The notes: a model not told the origin generated them from the sequence alone. 39,584 nucleotides of DNA from an uncultured Prochlorococcus sp. (GCA_902536455.1 CACAXN010000010.1:1-39584); one strand, 5' to 3'; numbered from the stretch's first letter, positions 8,710 through 17,628 are shown. Program-made: numbers and translations.

Positions 8710-9954
8710 GTGGTAAGTACATTTTCTCACAAAGATTCAAACTATAAAAATGACGCTTTAAATCAACCCTCCAAAGAGGGAAGATTTGGAAAATATGGTG
8801 GTCAATATGTTCCTGAAACGCTAATGCCTGCTCTTTTTGAGCTTGAAACAGCTGCATCTAATGCATGGAAAGATAAACTTTTTGTAGAAGAATTAAATCA
8901 TCTACTTAAGACTTATGTAGGAAGAGAAACACCACTTTATGAAGCCAAAAGACTTACTGAACATTACAAAACTAAACAAGCAACTCCTAGAATATGGCTT
9001 AAAAGAGAAGATTTAAATCATACTGGGGCTCATAAAATTAATAATGCCCTTGGACAAGCTTTACTGGCAATAAGAATGGGCAAAAAAAGAATAATTGCAG
9101 AAACTGGAGCAGGTCAGCATGGAGTTGCTACTGCTACTGTTTGTGCGAGATTTGGCTTAAAATGTATTATCTACATGGGCGCTGAAGACATAAAAAGGCA
9201 ATCCCTTAACGTTTTCAGAATGAAACTTCTAGGAGCTGAAGTTAAAGTTGTAAATTCTGGAACTGCAACACTTAAGGATGCCACTAGTGAAGCCATTAGA
9301 GATTGGGTTTCTAATGTCGAAACCACACACTACATTTTAGGATCTGTTGCTGGCCCACACCCTTTCCCAAAGATTGTGCGAGATTTTCATGCAGTTATAG
9401 GCGAAGAAACTAAAAAACAATGTTTGGAATCATTTGGATCTTTGCCCGATATTTTGCTTGCTTGTGTAGGTGGGGGATCAAATGCAATGGGGCTTTTCCA
9501 TCCTTTTGTTAAAGAAACTTCTGTGCGTCTTATTGGAGTTGAAGCCGCAGGAAGCGGAGTTGATACTGACAAACATGCTGCCACTATCACTAAAGGATCA
9601 GTTGGAATTTTGCATGGATCAATGAGTCTTCTCTTGCAAGATGATAATGGTCAAGTACAAGAAGCTCACTCAATAAGTGCAGGTTTAGATTACCCTGGAG
9701 TAGGACCTGAACATAGCCATTTAAAAGATATAGGTAGAGCAGAATATGGATCAGTCACAGATCAAGAAGCTTTAGACGCTTTAAAACTTGTTAGTGAACT
9801 AGAAGGAATTATACCTGCACTTGAAACTTCCCATGCCTTTGCTTGGTTGGATAAATTATGCCCTACTCTTGAAAAAGATACTCATATAGTTATCAATTGC
9901 TCTGGAAGAGGCGACAAAGATGTTAATACTGTTGCATCTTCATTAGATATTTAA
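8710..9954 (+). CDS. trpB: tryptophan synthase beta subunit
   Basis: TrpB condenses indole with serine to form tryptophan, using PLP. The 414-residue protein has [19 protein letters not shown] near residue 25, [13 protein letters not shown] with the PLP Lys (K109), [13 protein letters not shown] with the catalytic Glu (E131) and the phosphate-binding GGGSNAMG (254-261). [13 protein letters not shown] and NCSGRGDKD complete the family pattern. The start is GTG at 8710; the first ~20 residues are a weakly conserved extension. trpA is not adjacent. The stop TAA at 9952-9954 borders a convergent rhodanese gene, with a 9-bp inverted repeat over the junction. Confidence 0.98.
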   Translation: MVSTFSHKDSNYKNDALNQPSKEGRFGKYGGQYVPETLMPALFELETAASNAWKDKLFVEELNHLLKTYVGRETPLYEAKRLTEHYKTKQATPRIWLKREDLNHTGAHKINNALGQALLAIRMGKKRIIAETGAGQHGVATATVCARFGLKCIIYMGAEDIKRQSLNVFRMKLLGAEVKVVNSGTATLKDATSEAIRDWVSNVETTHYILGSVAGPHPFPKIVRDFHAVIGEETKKQCLESFGSLPDILLACVGGGSNAMGLFHPFVKETSVRLIGVEAAGSGVDTDKHAATITKGSVGILHGSMSLLLQDDNGQVQEAHSISAGLDYPGVGPEHSHLKDIGRAEYGSVTDQEALDALKLVSELEGIIPALETSHAFAWLDKLCPTLEKDTHIVINCSGRGDKDVNTVASSLDI

Positions 9955-9973
9955 TCAATACCTTGGTATTGAT
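9954..9973. terminator. inverted repeat over the trpB/rhodanese convergent junction
   Basis: Arms of nine bases, ATCAATACC (9954-9962) and GGTATTGAT (9965-9973), pair exactly around a 2-base centre; a real hairpin would open the inner pair to give a 4-base loop. It begins at the last base of the trpB stop and contains the rhodanese stop codon. It could end both transcripts. No clear T-run follows on either strand, so a simple intrinsic terminator is uncertain. Confidence 0.45.
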
Positions 9974-10305
9974 CGGTCAATATATCTACTCCATCCATCA
10001 ATGCCCTCCTCCAAATTCCATATTTCGCTCACAATATTATTATCCAAGCACCATTGAGAAAAGTTATAACTTCTTATTCCTGCATGACAGGTAACTACTA
10101 TTTCTCTATCTAATAAACCAGCAAATATTTCTTCAACATATTCAGATGTGACTTTACTAATTGGTATATGTATAAATTCTTTTGAGAAACGAGCCAGTTC
10201 AAGCTCTGACTGCTCTCTTACATCAATCAGGACTGGATCTTCTTTCTCAGAATTAAACCAATCATTGAGACTAGAAGCATTTATAGATTTTGGATAACTT
10301 CCCAA
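9955..10305 (-). CDS. single-domain rhodanese-like sulfurtransferase
   Basis: This 116-residue protein is one rhodanese domain, as in GlpE/PspE-type proteins. It has LIDVREQSELELARFSKEFIHIPIS (CH2A-like strand and Arg) and IVVTCHAGIRSYNFSQWCL, with active-site Cys in the loop CHAGIR. Such proteins carry persulfide sulfur between donors and acceptors; the substrate is unknown. The only conventional start is TTG at 10305, since the upstream frame reaches a stop with no ATG or GTG. Its stop codon (TGA on the minus strand, 9955-9957) touches the trpB stop and lies within an inverted repeat. It is divergent from the unknown membrane-anchored gene at 10395. Confidence 0.85.
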   Translation of the reverse strand: MGSYPKSINASSLNDWFNSEKEDPVLIDVREQSELELARFSKEFIHIPISKVTSEYVEEIFAGLLDREIVVTCHAGIRSYNFSQWCLDNNIVSEIWNLEEGIDGWSRYIDRSIPRY

Positions 10306-10359
10306 TTTATAGGATAAATTATGTGTTATTTACAATTTAATAAATTAAGTTGCAGTAGG

Positions 10360-10389
10360 AAGTTTATTGTTAAAAATAAAAATAAACTT
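10360..10389. promoter_or_regulatory. inverted repeat just upstream of the Asn/Lys-rich unknown gene
   Basis: Arms AAGTTTATT (10360-10368) and AATAAACTT (10381-10389) are exact inverse complements, separated by 12 bases. The right arm ends 5 bases before the ATG at 10395, so an RNA hairpin would cover the ribosome-binding region. As DNA it could be an operator in the divergent interval shared with the rhodanese gene. The stem is AT-rich, so a chance match in this composition cannot be excluded. Confidence 0.4.
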
Positions 10390-10394
10390 TGATA

Positions 10395-11855
10395 ATGAAA
10401 CTTAGAGTAGTAGCAATAATATTATTTTTATCTTTATTACTTTTTTTTAGTTTTAAAAAACTATCTCCTAATAAAAATAAGGAGCAAAGTACAAATATTG
10501 ATCAACTAAGTATCATAAAATATATACCTGAAAACAATAAATTATTATTTATTTCAAATTTAGATAGTTTTAATATTGTTTATAATAATGAAAAGGATAA
10601 AAATCCAACAAATAAAGATAACTTTGTTTTAATAAAAGACTCTATATTAGATTACTTAGGAATAGATCTAGGCAACAATAAACTAGAGGATATCTATAAT
10701 AATGAACTTATAATCTCAACTTTTGAAAATAATAAAAAGCTTAAAGATGATATTTTGATTATTTTTAAAATTAAGCCAGAAAAAACAATAGATGATTTAT
10801 TAAATTTGCCTAATAAAATTGATCAGATTGATGAGATAATTTCAATTAATAGAGAAAACAAAATAAATTTCCTTAACTATATATACAGAACAGACGATAA
10901 TTATATAATTGCTTCATCAGATAAAAAATTGATCAAAAATAGTATTAACTCTAGTAATGCTTTTAAAGAAAAAAAATTTCAATATGAGGGAGAACTTTTT
11001 GGACTCAAAAATCAAAAAAATATATTATTCACAAAGAAATTTGGGGAAAGTATATTTTTTAATAAAGAAATTTTTACTGTTTATAATGAGGACATTATAG
11101 CTACAACATTTGACTTAAAAAATAAAAATCTAATTTTAAAATCATATTTACTAAATAATAAAAAAAATATTGATGTTCATACTTACGATAAGCTAATAAA
11201 TAAAGAGAATAAGAATGAAGATAATCCTGAAGTTTCAATTTTTAGTGATATAAAAAATTTTGAAAAATATCTAAAACCTTTAATAAATGATTTTGAACTC
11301 AATTTTTTTGAAGAGTTTAATCAGAATGATAATCAAAACATTTTAATTATTAATTCAAATAAAGATTGGCTTATTACATTTGAAAAAAATAATAAAGATC
11401 AATTTGATTTAAGGGCTTTGAAAAAATTAAAAGATTTCAATAAATATACTTTAAAACAAAATGAAGATATTTACTCGATATATTCGAAGAATATTCTTGA
11501 AGAAAAAGAAGATGTAATAAAACAATTAACTTATGAAAATATCTATTCCATAGAATCAGGAGGTTTACAAATCATAAGTAATTATCTAATTGATAGTAAA
11601 AAACTAGAGACAATATCAAAAAAATTTTTTAACCTAAAAAGTAATAAAGATAAATCTTCTTTGCTTTATACAAAAGTAGATATCAAAGACGGCAATTCTA
11701 ATAAAATTGAATATTTTTCTGATTTGCATGATCTTAATTTTCTCATTAGAAATATTTTAAAAATATCAAATGAAGAATCTATAGAAATAATAAGGCAAGC
11801 TATTCCTGAAAAAAATCCAATTATTTATACAGAAACAATATTAAAAATTCTTTAA
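10395..11855 (+). CDS. membrane-anchored or exported Asn/Lys-rich protein of unknown function (possibly DUF3352)
   Basis: I do not recognise the function. The 486-residue protein begins MKLRVV and has a single hydrophobic segment at about residues 5-21 (basic start, Leu/Ile/Phe core, then Lys residues), fitting a signal anchor or uncleaved signal peptide. The rest is hydrophilic and very rich in Asn, Lys, Ile, Asp and Glu, with no catalytic motif that I can see. The opening IKYIPENNKLLFISNL is compatible with DUF3352-type cyanobacterial proteins, but the match is weak. I prefer the ATG at 10395 over a TTG at 10389. A 9-bp inverted repeat sits just upstream of the start. Base composition is even more AT-rich than its neighbours, suggesting weak constraint. 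Confidence 0.75.
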   Translation: MKLRVVAIILFLSLLLFFSFKKLSPNKNKEQSTNIDQLSIIKYIPENNKLLFISNLDSFNIVYNNEKDKNPTNKDNFVLIKDSILDYLGIDLGNNKLEDIYNNELIISTFENNKKLKDDILIIFKIKPEKTIDDLLNLPNKIDQIDEIISINRENKINFLNYIYRTDDNYIIASSDKKLIKNSINSSNAFKEKKFQYEGELFGLKNQKNILFTKKFGESIFFNKEIFTVYNEDIIATTFDLKNKNLILKSYLLNNKKNIDVHTYDKLINKENKNEDNPEVSIFSDIKNFEKYLKPLINDFELNFFEEFNQNDNQNILIINSNKDWLITFEKNNKDQFDLRALKKLKDFNKYTLKQNEDIYSIYSKNILEEKEDVIKQLTYENIYSIESGGLQIISNYLIDSKKLETISKKFFNLKSNKDKSSLLYTKVDIKDGNSNKIEYFSDLHDLNFLIRNILKISNEESIEIIRQAIPEKNPIIYTETILKIL

Positions 11856-11937
11856 ATTAAAGTTATTTAAAAAAGCTTCAAACACAATCAATGTGAATTC
11901 TTGTGAAATTAATAACTTGTGGTTAATTAAAAATTAT

Positions 11938-11965
11938 TTGACTATCTTTAATCTATAAGTATTTA
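11938..11965 (+). promoter_or_regulatory. possible sigma-70-type promoter for gltA
   Basis: TTGACT at 11938-11943 resembles a -35 box, and TATTTA at 11960-11965 is a weak -10 box with a 16-base spacer. The TTG start of gltA is 17 bases after the -10. AT-rich DNA produces such matches easily, so this is only a plausible candidate. Confidence 0.3.
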
Positions 11966-11981
11966 ATATTGAATTAAGAAA

Positions 11982-13127
11982 TTGGATAACAACAAACTAA
12001 TTTTAAAACCAGGATTAGAGGGTGTCCCAGTTACTAATTCATCTATCTGTGATATTGACGGCAACAAAGGTAAATTATTGTACAGAGGCTACTCCATTGA
12101 GGAACTATCTAAAAAAAGCAGTTTTTTAGAAACTGCTTATCTATTGATTTGGGGTGAATTGCCTACAGCTACTCAACTTAGAGATTTTGAACAAGAAGTT
12201 CAGATGCATCGAAGGTTAAGTTTTAGAGTCAGAGATATGATGAAATGTTTCCCTGCGACAGGTCATCCTATGGACGCTCTTCAATCTAGCGCGGCTTCTT
12301 TGGGGCTTTTTTATTCACGTAGAGCAATAGATGATCCTAATTACATTTACAACGCAGTAATAAGACTAATAGCAAAAATACCCACTATGATTGCTGCATT
12401 TCAACTTATTAGAAAAGGACAAGACCCTATTCAACCTCGTGATGATTTAACTTACTCTTCAAACTTTCTTTACATGCTGACTGAAAAAGAACAAGATCCT
12501 ATAGCTGCAAAAGTTTTTGATAGATGTTTAATTCTACATGCAGAGCATAGTTTAAATGCGAGTACATTTAGTGCAAGAGTTACTGCGAGCACTCTTACAG
12601 ACCCATATGCTGTCATTGCATCTGCAGTAGGAACTCTTGCTGGCCCGCTTCATGGAGGAGCAAACGAAGATGTGATTGCAATGTTAGAAGAAATTAAAAC
12701 ATCAGAAAATGCTGCGTCTTTTTTAGATAACGCGATAAAAAATAAAAGTAAGATAATGGGCTTCGGTCATAGAGAATATAAAGTCAAAGATCCAAGAGCA
12801 ATTATTCTACAAAAACTGGCAGAAGAGCTTTTTATTAGATTTGGAGCAGATGAAATGTATGAAGTTGCTAAATCACTTGAGGCAGAGGCAATACCAAGAC
12901 TTGGCCCCAAGGGTATATTCCCAAACGTTGACTTTTATTCTGGTCTTGTTTACAGAAAACTTGGTATTCCTCGTGATTTATTTACTCCAATTTTTGCCAT
13001 ATCTAGAGTTGCAGGTTGGTTAGCTCATTGGAGAGAGCAACTTGGAGCAAATAGAATTTTTAGACCATCACAAATCTATACCGGTTCTGCACCAAGAGAT
13101 TGGATCAGCCTAGAAAATAGAGAATAA
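11982..13127 (+). CDS. gltA: citrate synthase
   Basis: GltA condenses acetyl-CoA and oxaloacetate to citrate. The 381-residue protein carries LYRGYSIEELS, the His motifs HAEHSLNAS (H189), GPLHGGANE (H224) and GFGHREYKVKDPRA (H263), VDFYSGLVY with the catalytic Asp, and the C-terminal RIFRPSQIYTG. Catalytic residues are all present. It lacks the N-terminal domain of the larger NADH-regulated type II enzymes, so it is the short Gram-positive/cyanobacterial form. The start is TTG at 11982; no ATG precedes the conserved LKPGLEGVP stretch. A plausible promoter lies about 20-45 bases upstream. ndhA follows after 75 bases on the same strand. Confidence 0.97.
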   Translation: MDNNKLILKPGLEGVPVTNSSICDIDGNKGKLLYRGYSIEELSKKSSFLETAYLLIWGELPTATQLRDFEQEVQMHRRLSFRVRDMMKCFPATGHPMDALQSSAASLGLFYSRRAIDDPNYIYNAVIRLIAKIPTMIAAFQLIRKGQDPIQPRDDLTYSSNFLYMLTEKEQDPIAAKVFDRCLILHAEHSLNASTFSARVTASTLTDPYAVIASAVGTLAGPLHGGANEDVIAMLEEIKTSENAASFLDNAIKNKSKIMGFGHREYKVKDPRAIILQKLAEELFIRFGADEMYEVAKSLEAEAIPRLGPKGIFPNVDFYSGLVYRKLGIPRDLFTPIFAISRVAGWLAHWREQLGANRIFRPSQIYTGSAPRDWISLENRE

Positions 13128-13202
13128 TATTTGCAGCTTTTCATAAAAAACACACATATTGTTTGTGAAGAGTTAATGTATTAGGTAAATAACTAAAAAA
13201 TT

Positions 13203-14321
13203 TTGGAATACGGAATAGATCTCGAATATAGTTTTAATGAATTCTTAAAAGGTTTTGGCCTTTCTAGTGAAATCGCTCATATAGTTTGGCTCCCTCTACC
13301 TATGCTTTTGGTTTTAGTAGCAGCAGTTGTTGGCGTTTTAGTAACAGTTTGGCTTGAAAGAAAAATATCTGCTGCTGCTCAACAAAGAATAGGCCCCGAA
13401 TATGCAGGAGCACTTGGAGTACTCCAACCGATTGCAGACGGCCTTAAGTTACTTGTCAAAGAAGATATTATTCCAGATAAAGCAGATGGGATTCTATTTA
13501 CTGCAGGACCTATATTAGTTCTTGTCCCAGTAATTCTCTCCTGGCTAATTGTTCCTTTTGGACAAAACCTTTTAATAAGTAACGTTGGTATCGGAATCTT
13601 CCTATGGATCGCTTTAAGCAGTATCCAGCCAATTGGTCTTCTTATGAGCGGATATGCATCAAATAATAAATATTCATTATTAGGAGGATTAAGAGCAGCA
13701 GCTCAATCAATAAGTTATGAAATACCTTTAGCATTATCTGTACTGGCTATTGTGTTGATGACAAATTCTCTAAGTACCATTGACATTGTCAACCAACAAA
13801 GTGGTGCTGGAATCCTAAGTTGGAATATTTGGAGACAACCAGTTGGTTTTATAGTCTTTTGGATATGTGCCCTTGCAGAATGTGAAAGACTCCCATTTGA
13901 CTTACCTGAAGCTGAAGAAGAATTAGTTGCAGGATATCAAACTGAATATGCAGGGATGAAATTCGCGTTGTTCTACCTTGGTAGTTACATTAATTTAATC
14001 CTTTCAGCTTTATTGGTATCAATACTTTATTTGGGGGGATGGGGTTTTCCTATTCCAGTTGAATTAATTGCTAAGTTTCTAAATTTGCCCATTAATGCAC
14101 CCTTCATACAAGTTTTCACTGCATCAATAGGAATTGTAATGACTGTATTGAAAGCATATCTTTTAGTTTTCATTGCAATATTATTACGTTGGACAACTCC
14201 TAGAGTAAGAATAGATCAACTATTAGATCTAGGATGGAAGTTTCTTCTTCCAATTTCTCTTGCTAATCTTTTGATAACTGCAGGATTAAAACTTGCTTTT
14301 CCGCAATTCTTTGGTGGTTAA
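13203..14321 (+). CDS. ndhA: NAD(P)H-quinone oxidoreductase subunit 1 (NdhA)
   Basis: NdhA is the membrane-arm subunit that joins the peripheral arm and helps form the quinone tunnel of NDH-1. The 372-residue protein has about eight to nine hydrophobic segments. It carries the family loops [18 protein letters not shown] and [28 protein letters not shown], the acidic loop near the quinone channel. The start must be TTG at 13203, because an in-frame stop lies three codons upstream. It opens the ndhA-ndhI-ndhG-ndhE unit; the gap to ndhI is 68 bases and begins with a 10-bp inverted repeat that overlaps the ndhA stop codon. Confidence 0.98.
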   Translation: MEYGIDLEYSFNEFLKGFGLSSEIAHIVWLPLPMLLVLVAAVVGVLVTVWLERKISAAAQQRIGPEYAGALGVLQPIADGLKLLVKEDIIPDKADGILFTAGPILVLVPVILSWLIVPFGQNLLISNVGIGIFLWIALSSIQPIGLLMSGYASNNKYSLLGGLRAAAQSISYEIPLALSVLAIVLMTNSLSTIDIVNQQSGAGILSWNIWRQPVGFIVFWICALAECERLPFDLPEAEEELVAGYQTEYAGMKFALFYLGSYINLILSALLVSILYLGGWGFPIPVELIAKFLNLPINAPFIQVFTASIGIVMTVLKAYLLVFIAILLRWTTPRVRIDQLLDLGWKFLLPISLANLLITAGLKLAFPQFFGG

Positions 14322-14344
14322 ATTTAAGTAAAAATACTTAAATT
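14321..14344 (+). promoter_or_regulatory. hairpin between ndhA and ndhI
   Basis: Arms AATTTAAGTA (14321-14330) and TACTTAAATT (14335-14344) pair perfectly over 10 bases around an AAAA loop. The left arm begins on the last base of the ndhA stop codon. The sequence is AT-rich with two G-C pairs and no following T-run, so it is more likely an RNA processing or stability element inside the ndh operon than a strong terminator. Confidence 0.45.
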
Positions 14345-14389
14345 CAAAATTAATCCACTAAAATAACCTAAAAGAGTAAATTCTTCAAA

Positions 14390-15016
14390 ATGAAAAATTT
14401 CCTTCAACAAATAAATACCTATATCAAAGAAGCGTTTAATGCTGGCAAATATTTATATAATGGCTTATCAGTAACTTTTGATCATCTTCGAAGAAGACCT
14501 GTTACTGTCCAATATCCATATGAAAAATTAATACCTTCTGAAAGATATAGGGGAAGAATACATTATGAATTTGATAAATGTATTGCATGTGAAGTTTGCG
14601 TGAGGGTATGCCCCATAAATCTACCAGTTGTTGATTGGGTAATGAATAAAGAAACCAAAAAAAAGGAACTTAGAAATTATTCTATAGATTTTGGAGTTTG
14701 TATATTTTGCGGAAATTGTGTTGAATATTGCCCAACTAATTGTTTATCAATGACTGAAGAATATGAATTAGCTACTTTTGACAGACATAATCTAAATTTT
14801 GATAATGTTGCACTTGGTAGACTTCCCACTAACGTCACCACAGATCCTTCAGTTAAACCTCTTAGAGAACTTACCTATCTTCCTAAAGGTGTCATGGACC
14901 CTCATGAAATCCCAGCTTCGGATACTAGAGTTGGTAAATTACCTGAAGAAGTCTATGATTGGATGAGACCTAAATCCAATGAAAATAAAAATAAAGTTTC
15001 TAATCCAAATAATTAA
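14390..15016 (+). CDS. ndhI: NAD(P)H-quinone oxidoreductase subunit I (2x[4Fe-4S])
   Basis: NdhI is the ferredoxin-like TYKY subunit that carries the last iron-sulfur clusters before quinone. The 208-residue protein shows two CxxCxxCxxxC motifs: C64, C67, C70, C74 and C104, C107, C110, C114, consistent with two [4Fe-4S] clusters. An N-terminal amphipathic region precedes the conserved [21 protein letters not shown] segment. The C-terminal tail (about residues 125-208) matches the longer cyanobacterial and plastid form and ends in a poorly conserved Asn/Lys-rich stretch. ATG start; ndhG follows after 13 bases. Confidence 0.98.
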   Translation: MKNFLQQINTYIKEAFNAGKYLYNGLSVTFDHLRRRPVTVQYPYEKLIPSERYRGRIHYEFDKCIACEVCVRVCPINLPVVDWVMNKETKKKELRNYSIDFGVCIFCGNCVEYCPTNCLSMTEEYELATFDRHNLNFDNVALGRLPTNVTTDPSVKPLRELTYLPKGVMDPHEIPASDTRVGKLPEEVYDWMRPKSNENKNKVSNPNN

Positions 15017-15029
15017 TTTACATTAATTT

Positions 15030-15629
15030 ATGTCCATTGCAATAACAACTCAAATAATTTGTTTTACAGTTTTATCTTTAGTTGTCCTTATTGGAGCACT
15101 TGGTGTTGTTTTGCTCGAAAGTATTGTTTATTCTGCCTTTCTTCTAGGGGGGGTTTTCATGAGTGTTGCAGGATTATATCTTCTTTTAAATGCAAGTTTC
15201 GTTGCTGCAGCACAAGTTTTAGTTTATGTGGGTGCAGTTAATGTATTAATAATCTTTGCAATAATGCTAGTAAATAAAAAAGAAGATTTAAAGCCCATCA
15301 ACGACATTAAATCGAGAAGAATCATATCAACATCAATATGTTTAACTCTTCTAAGCCTTTTAATAAGAGTTGACTTGACTAATGTATGGAGCCTATCAAG
15401 TCCTCAAAACTCTATAGGAGAAGAATCAACTATCAGAATAGGAGAACATCTATTCAGTGATTATTTACTTCCATTTGAAGTCGCCTCTGTTTTACTTTTA
15501 ATGGCAATGATTGGAGCTATTGTTTTAGCTAGAAGAGATGTAATGAGTAAGGATATTTCCACTGGATTACCTGTTGATCAAGAATTAATTGAAAAATCAT
15601 CAGAACCATTACTTACGAATAAAAATTAA
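15030..15629 (+). CDS. ndhG: NAD(P)H-quinone oxidoreductase subunit 6 (NdhG)
   Basis: This 199-residue membrane-arm subunit of NDH-1 has five predicted hydrophobic helices: about residues 8-28, 32-52, 58-80, 93-110 and 147-167. The family pattern is clear: NASFVAAAQVLVYVGAVNVLIIFAIMLVN is the conserved third helix with its pi-bulge region, and FEVASVLLLMAMIGAIVLAR is the last helix. A soluble C-terminal tail follows. ATG start, with 13 bases after ndhI and 15 before ndhE, so it is certainly in the same operon. A run of seven G residues in the second helix (near 15148) is unusual in such an AT-rich genome but the frame is intact. Confidence 0.97.
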   Translation: MSIAITTQIICFTVLSLVVLIGALGVVLLESIVYSAFLLGGVFMSVAGLYLLLNASFVAAAQVLVYVGAVNVLIIFAIMLVNKKEDLKPINDIKSRRIISTSICLTLLSLLIRVDLTNVWSLSSPQNSIGEESTIRIGEHLFSDYLLPFEVASVLLLMAMIGAIVLARRDVMSKDISTGLPVDQELIEKSSEPLLTNKN

Positions 15630-15644
15630 CTTTTTACCTTCCTT

Positions 15645-15968
15645 ATGATGAGTTTAGAATCAATTCCTATTCAAGCATTTTTAATAGTATCTTCAGCACT
15701 ATTCTGTATTGGGATTTGGGGATTATTAAATAGCAGAAATGCTGTAAGGGTTCTTATGAGCATTGAGTTAATGCTCAATGCAGTAAATATAAACTTAATG
15801 GCATTTTCTTCCTATGTTGATAATAATTTAATTCAAGGACAAGTTTTTACAATTTTTGTGATTACTGTTGCTGCCGCAGAAGCAGCAGTTGGATTAGCTA
15901 TTTTATTGTCTCTTTATAGGAATAGGGTAACTGTAGATATGGAAAGTTTTAATTTATTAAAATGGTAA
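15645..15968 (+). CDS. ndhE: NAD(P)H-quinone oxidoreductase subunit 4L (NdhE)
   Basis: NdhE is the small NuoK-like subunit of the NDH-1 membrane arm. It has 107 residues and three hydrophobic helices. MSIELMLNAVNINLMAFS contains the conserved membrane Glu of helix 2, and FVITVAAAEAAVGLAILLSLYR contains the Glu of helix 3; these line the proton path. The start could be the ATG at 15645 or the adjoining ATG at 15648. It ends the ndhA-I-G-E unit, and nadK starts 9 bases later on the same strand, so read-through into nadK is likely. Confidence 0.97.
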   Translation: MMSLESIPIQAFLIVSSALFCIGIWGLLNSRNAVRVLMSIELMLNAVNINLMAFSSYVDNNLIQGQVFTIFVITVAAAEAAVGLAILLSLYRNRVTVDMESFNLLKW

Positions 15969-15977
15969 AACCACTAA

Positions 15978-16880
15978 ATGAAACTTTCATTAGTGCTTAT
16001 TGTATATAGATCGGATAGCTCTATTGCTCTAGAGGCATCTAAATTCTGTGAAGAAGCCCTAAGAGCTAAAAATATTAATTCAATAAGAATTGAAAGCGAT
16101 TTTCATGAAGATCAAATTGAAAAATGTATTTGTAATTCAGAATTTCAACCAAATGTTGGAATAGTTCTTGGTGGTGATGGAACTTTCCTAAAATGTGCAA
16201 ATGCGTTATCAGCTTATGATATTCCTTTATTGAGCATTAATATTGGCGGTAATTTGGGTTTTCTTACTCAAGAAAAAGATTTTTTATTTGACAAATCTTT
16301 TATTAAAATTCTTGAAAACAAAGAATATATAATTGATTTTAGGAATAGATTAAATTGTGATATTTGTATTAATGGAAAGAATCCTGAAAAAAAAATTATC
16401 AAAAGCTTTGATGCATTAAATGATTTTTATTTTAAATCCGTTGAAGAGGATATTTCCCCTACTAACCAAATACAAATCGAAATCGATAATGAGAAGGTAA
16501 ATGAATATAAAGGTGATGGTCTGATTATATCTACATCTACTGGCTCAACAGCATACTCAATGGCTGCTGGTGGTCCAATAGTACATCCTAGTATAGATGC
16601 AATGATAATTAACCCTATATGCCCTATGAGTTTAGCTAGTAGACCAATCGTTATTCCTAATACAAGTAAGGTGATCATTAAACCAGTAAAAAAAAGTAAA
16701 GGAGAAATTAAATTATGGAGAGACGGTTCAAGATGTATGACTATTAAGGAAAATTATTATTGTGAGATCAAAAAAGGGGGGTCACCCTGCAAAATAATAA
16801 AGTTTAAAAAAAGCGCTAACTATTACAATACTTTAATAAAAAAACTAGATTGGAAAGGCGATTTATCTCCAAAAAATTAA
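15978..16880 (+). CDS. nadK: NAD kinase
   Basis: NadK phosphorylates NAD to NADP using ATP or polyphosphate. The 300-residue protein has the diagnostic GGDGTFL (65-71), NIGGNLGFL (88-96), a central ELND-like segment (DALNDFY), the [18 protein letters not shown] loop, and [13 protein letters not shown]. All nucleotide-binding motifs are present. Many cyanobacteria carry two NAD kinases, and which paralogue this is cannot be told from one sequence. It lies directly after ndhE, supplying the NADP pool used by photosynthesis. Its stop codon is immediately followed, with no gap, by the ATG of the CYTH-domain gene. Confidence 0.95.
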   Translation: MKLSLVLIVYRSDSSIALEASKFCEEALRAKNINSIRIESDFHEDQIEKCICNSEFQPNVGIVLGGDGTFLKCANALSAYDIPLLSINIGGNLGFLTQEKDFLFDKSFIKILENKEYIIDFRNRLNCDICINGKNPEKKIIKSFDALNDFYFKSVEEDISPTNQIQIEIDNEKVNEYKGDGLIISTSTGSTAYSMAAGGPIVHPSIDAMIINPICPMSLASRPIVIPNTSKVIIKPVKKSKGEIKLWRDGSRCMTIKENYYCEIKKGGSPCKIIKFKKSANYYNTLIKKLDWKGDLSPKN

Positions 16881-17348
16881 ATGGCCTTAGAAATAGAAAG
16901 ACGATTTCTTATAAAAAATAATAATTGGAAAAAATTTATCACAAAAAAAATCTCTATTGAACAAGGATACTTATCAAAAAGTTCAGATGATTGGATTCTT
17001 AGAATAAGGTTTACAGGCAAAGATTATAAAATTGCACTCAAAAAACATATCGAAAGCTTTAGCAACTTTGAATTTGAATACTCCATTCCAAGAGAAGATG
17101 GCGAAACGATAATGTCAAATCTTTCAAATATTATAAAAAAAGAAAGATTTTATTTAGAAGTTGAAAAAAAATATTGGATTATAGACTGTTTTAAAGAAAA
17201 AAATTATCCACTTGAAATTGCTGAAATTGAACTTTCCAGTGAAAAGGAAAATTTCAGTCTTCCATCTTTTATATCAAAAGAAATTACTGGGCTGAGACAT
17301 TACTCTAATTTCAGTCTTGCTAACAAACCTTTTTCAGAATGGTGTTAG
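16881..17348 (+). CDS. CYTH-domain / triphosphate tunnel metalloenzyme
   Basis: The 155-residue protein is a single CYTH domain of the short bacterial type. The opening MALEIERRFLI matches the ExExK signature except that the Lys is Arg (E4, E6, R8). Further tunnel residues are visible: RIR in WILRIRFTG, K in IALKKH, EFEY, KKERFY, VD-like IIDCF and AEIEL, ending NFSLANKPFSEW as in short relatives that hydrolyse tripolyphosphate. Known members include tripolyphosphatases, thiamine triphosphatases and class IV adenylate cyclases. By size and pattern I favour an inorganic polyphosphatase. It abuts nadK without a gap, hinting at a shared role in (poly)phosphate or nucleotide chemistry. Confidence 0.85.
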   Translation: MALEIERRFLIKNNNWKKFITKKISIEQGYLSKSSDDWILRIRFTGKDYKIALKKHIESFSNFEFEYSIPREDGETIMSNLSNIIKKERFYLEVEKKYWIIDCFKEKNYPLEIAEIELSSEKENFSLPSFISKEITGLRHYSNFSLANKPFSEWC

Positions 17349-17442
17349 AAATATTAGACAACTTTCAAAAATAACTAGTCAAAGAAACCAATTATCCTTT
17401 ATATTCTCTTTATATTTAAGTAACAGATTTTCTTTTCTTCAA

Positions 17443-17628
17443 ATGTATGGACTTTACGACAAGGAAGGAATATTGAGATTTGTTGATTCAGACAAAGATG
17501 CGTGCATTGCATATGCTGAACTCTTCGAATTAGGCTCTACTAATTATTGTTTAATGGATTTAGCTAATGATAAAAAAAAAGTAATAGGTACTAATCTTGA
17601 TCAGAGTCTGGGAGAGAACAACAATTAA
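17443..17628 (+). CDS. small conserved-looking protein of unknown function
   Basis: This is a 61-residue protein that I cannot assign. I chose the ATG at 17443 (MYGLYDKEGILRFV) rather than an upstream ATG at 17317, which lies inside the CYTH gene and would add an implausible tail. The sequence GLYDKEGILRFVDSDKDACIAYAELFEL looks like a compact folded domain and resembles short proteins common in marine picocyanobacteria, from memory only. There are no membrane segments or metal motifs. Its last 38 bases overlap the 3' end of the convergent PedR-like gene. It could be a real small protein of the nadK-CYTH unit, 94 bases downstream. Confidence 0.65.
   Translation: MYGLYDKEGILRFVDSDKDACIAYAELFELGSTNYCLMDLANDKKKVIGTNLDQSLGENNN

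Noticed and set aside
17317-17442. Longer N-terminus for the 61-residue gene from an ATG at 17317
   Set aside because: It overlaps the end of the CYTH gene in another frame and adds a tail unlike the compact domain that starts at 17443.
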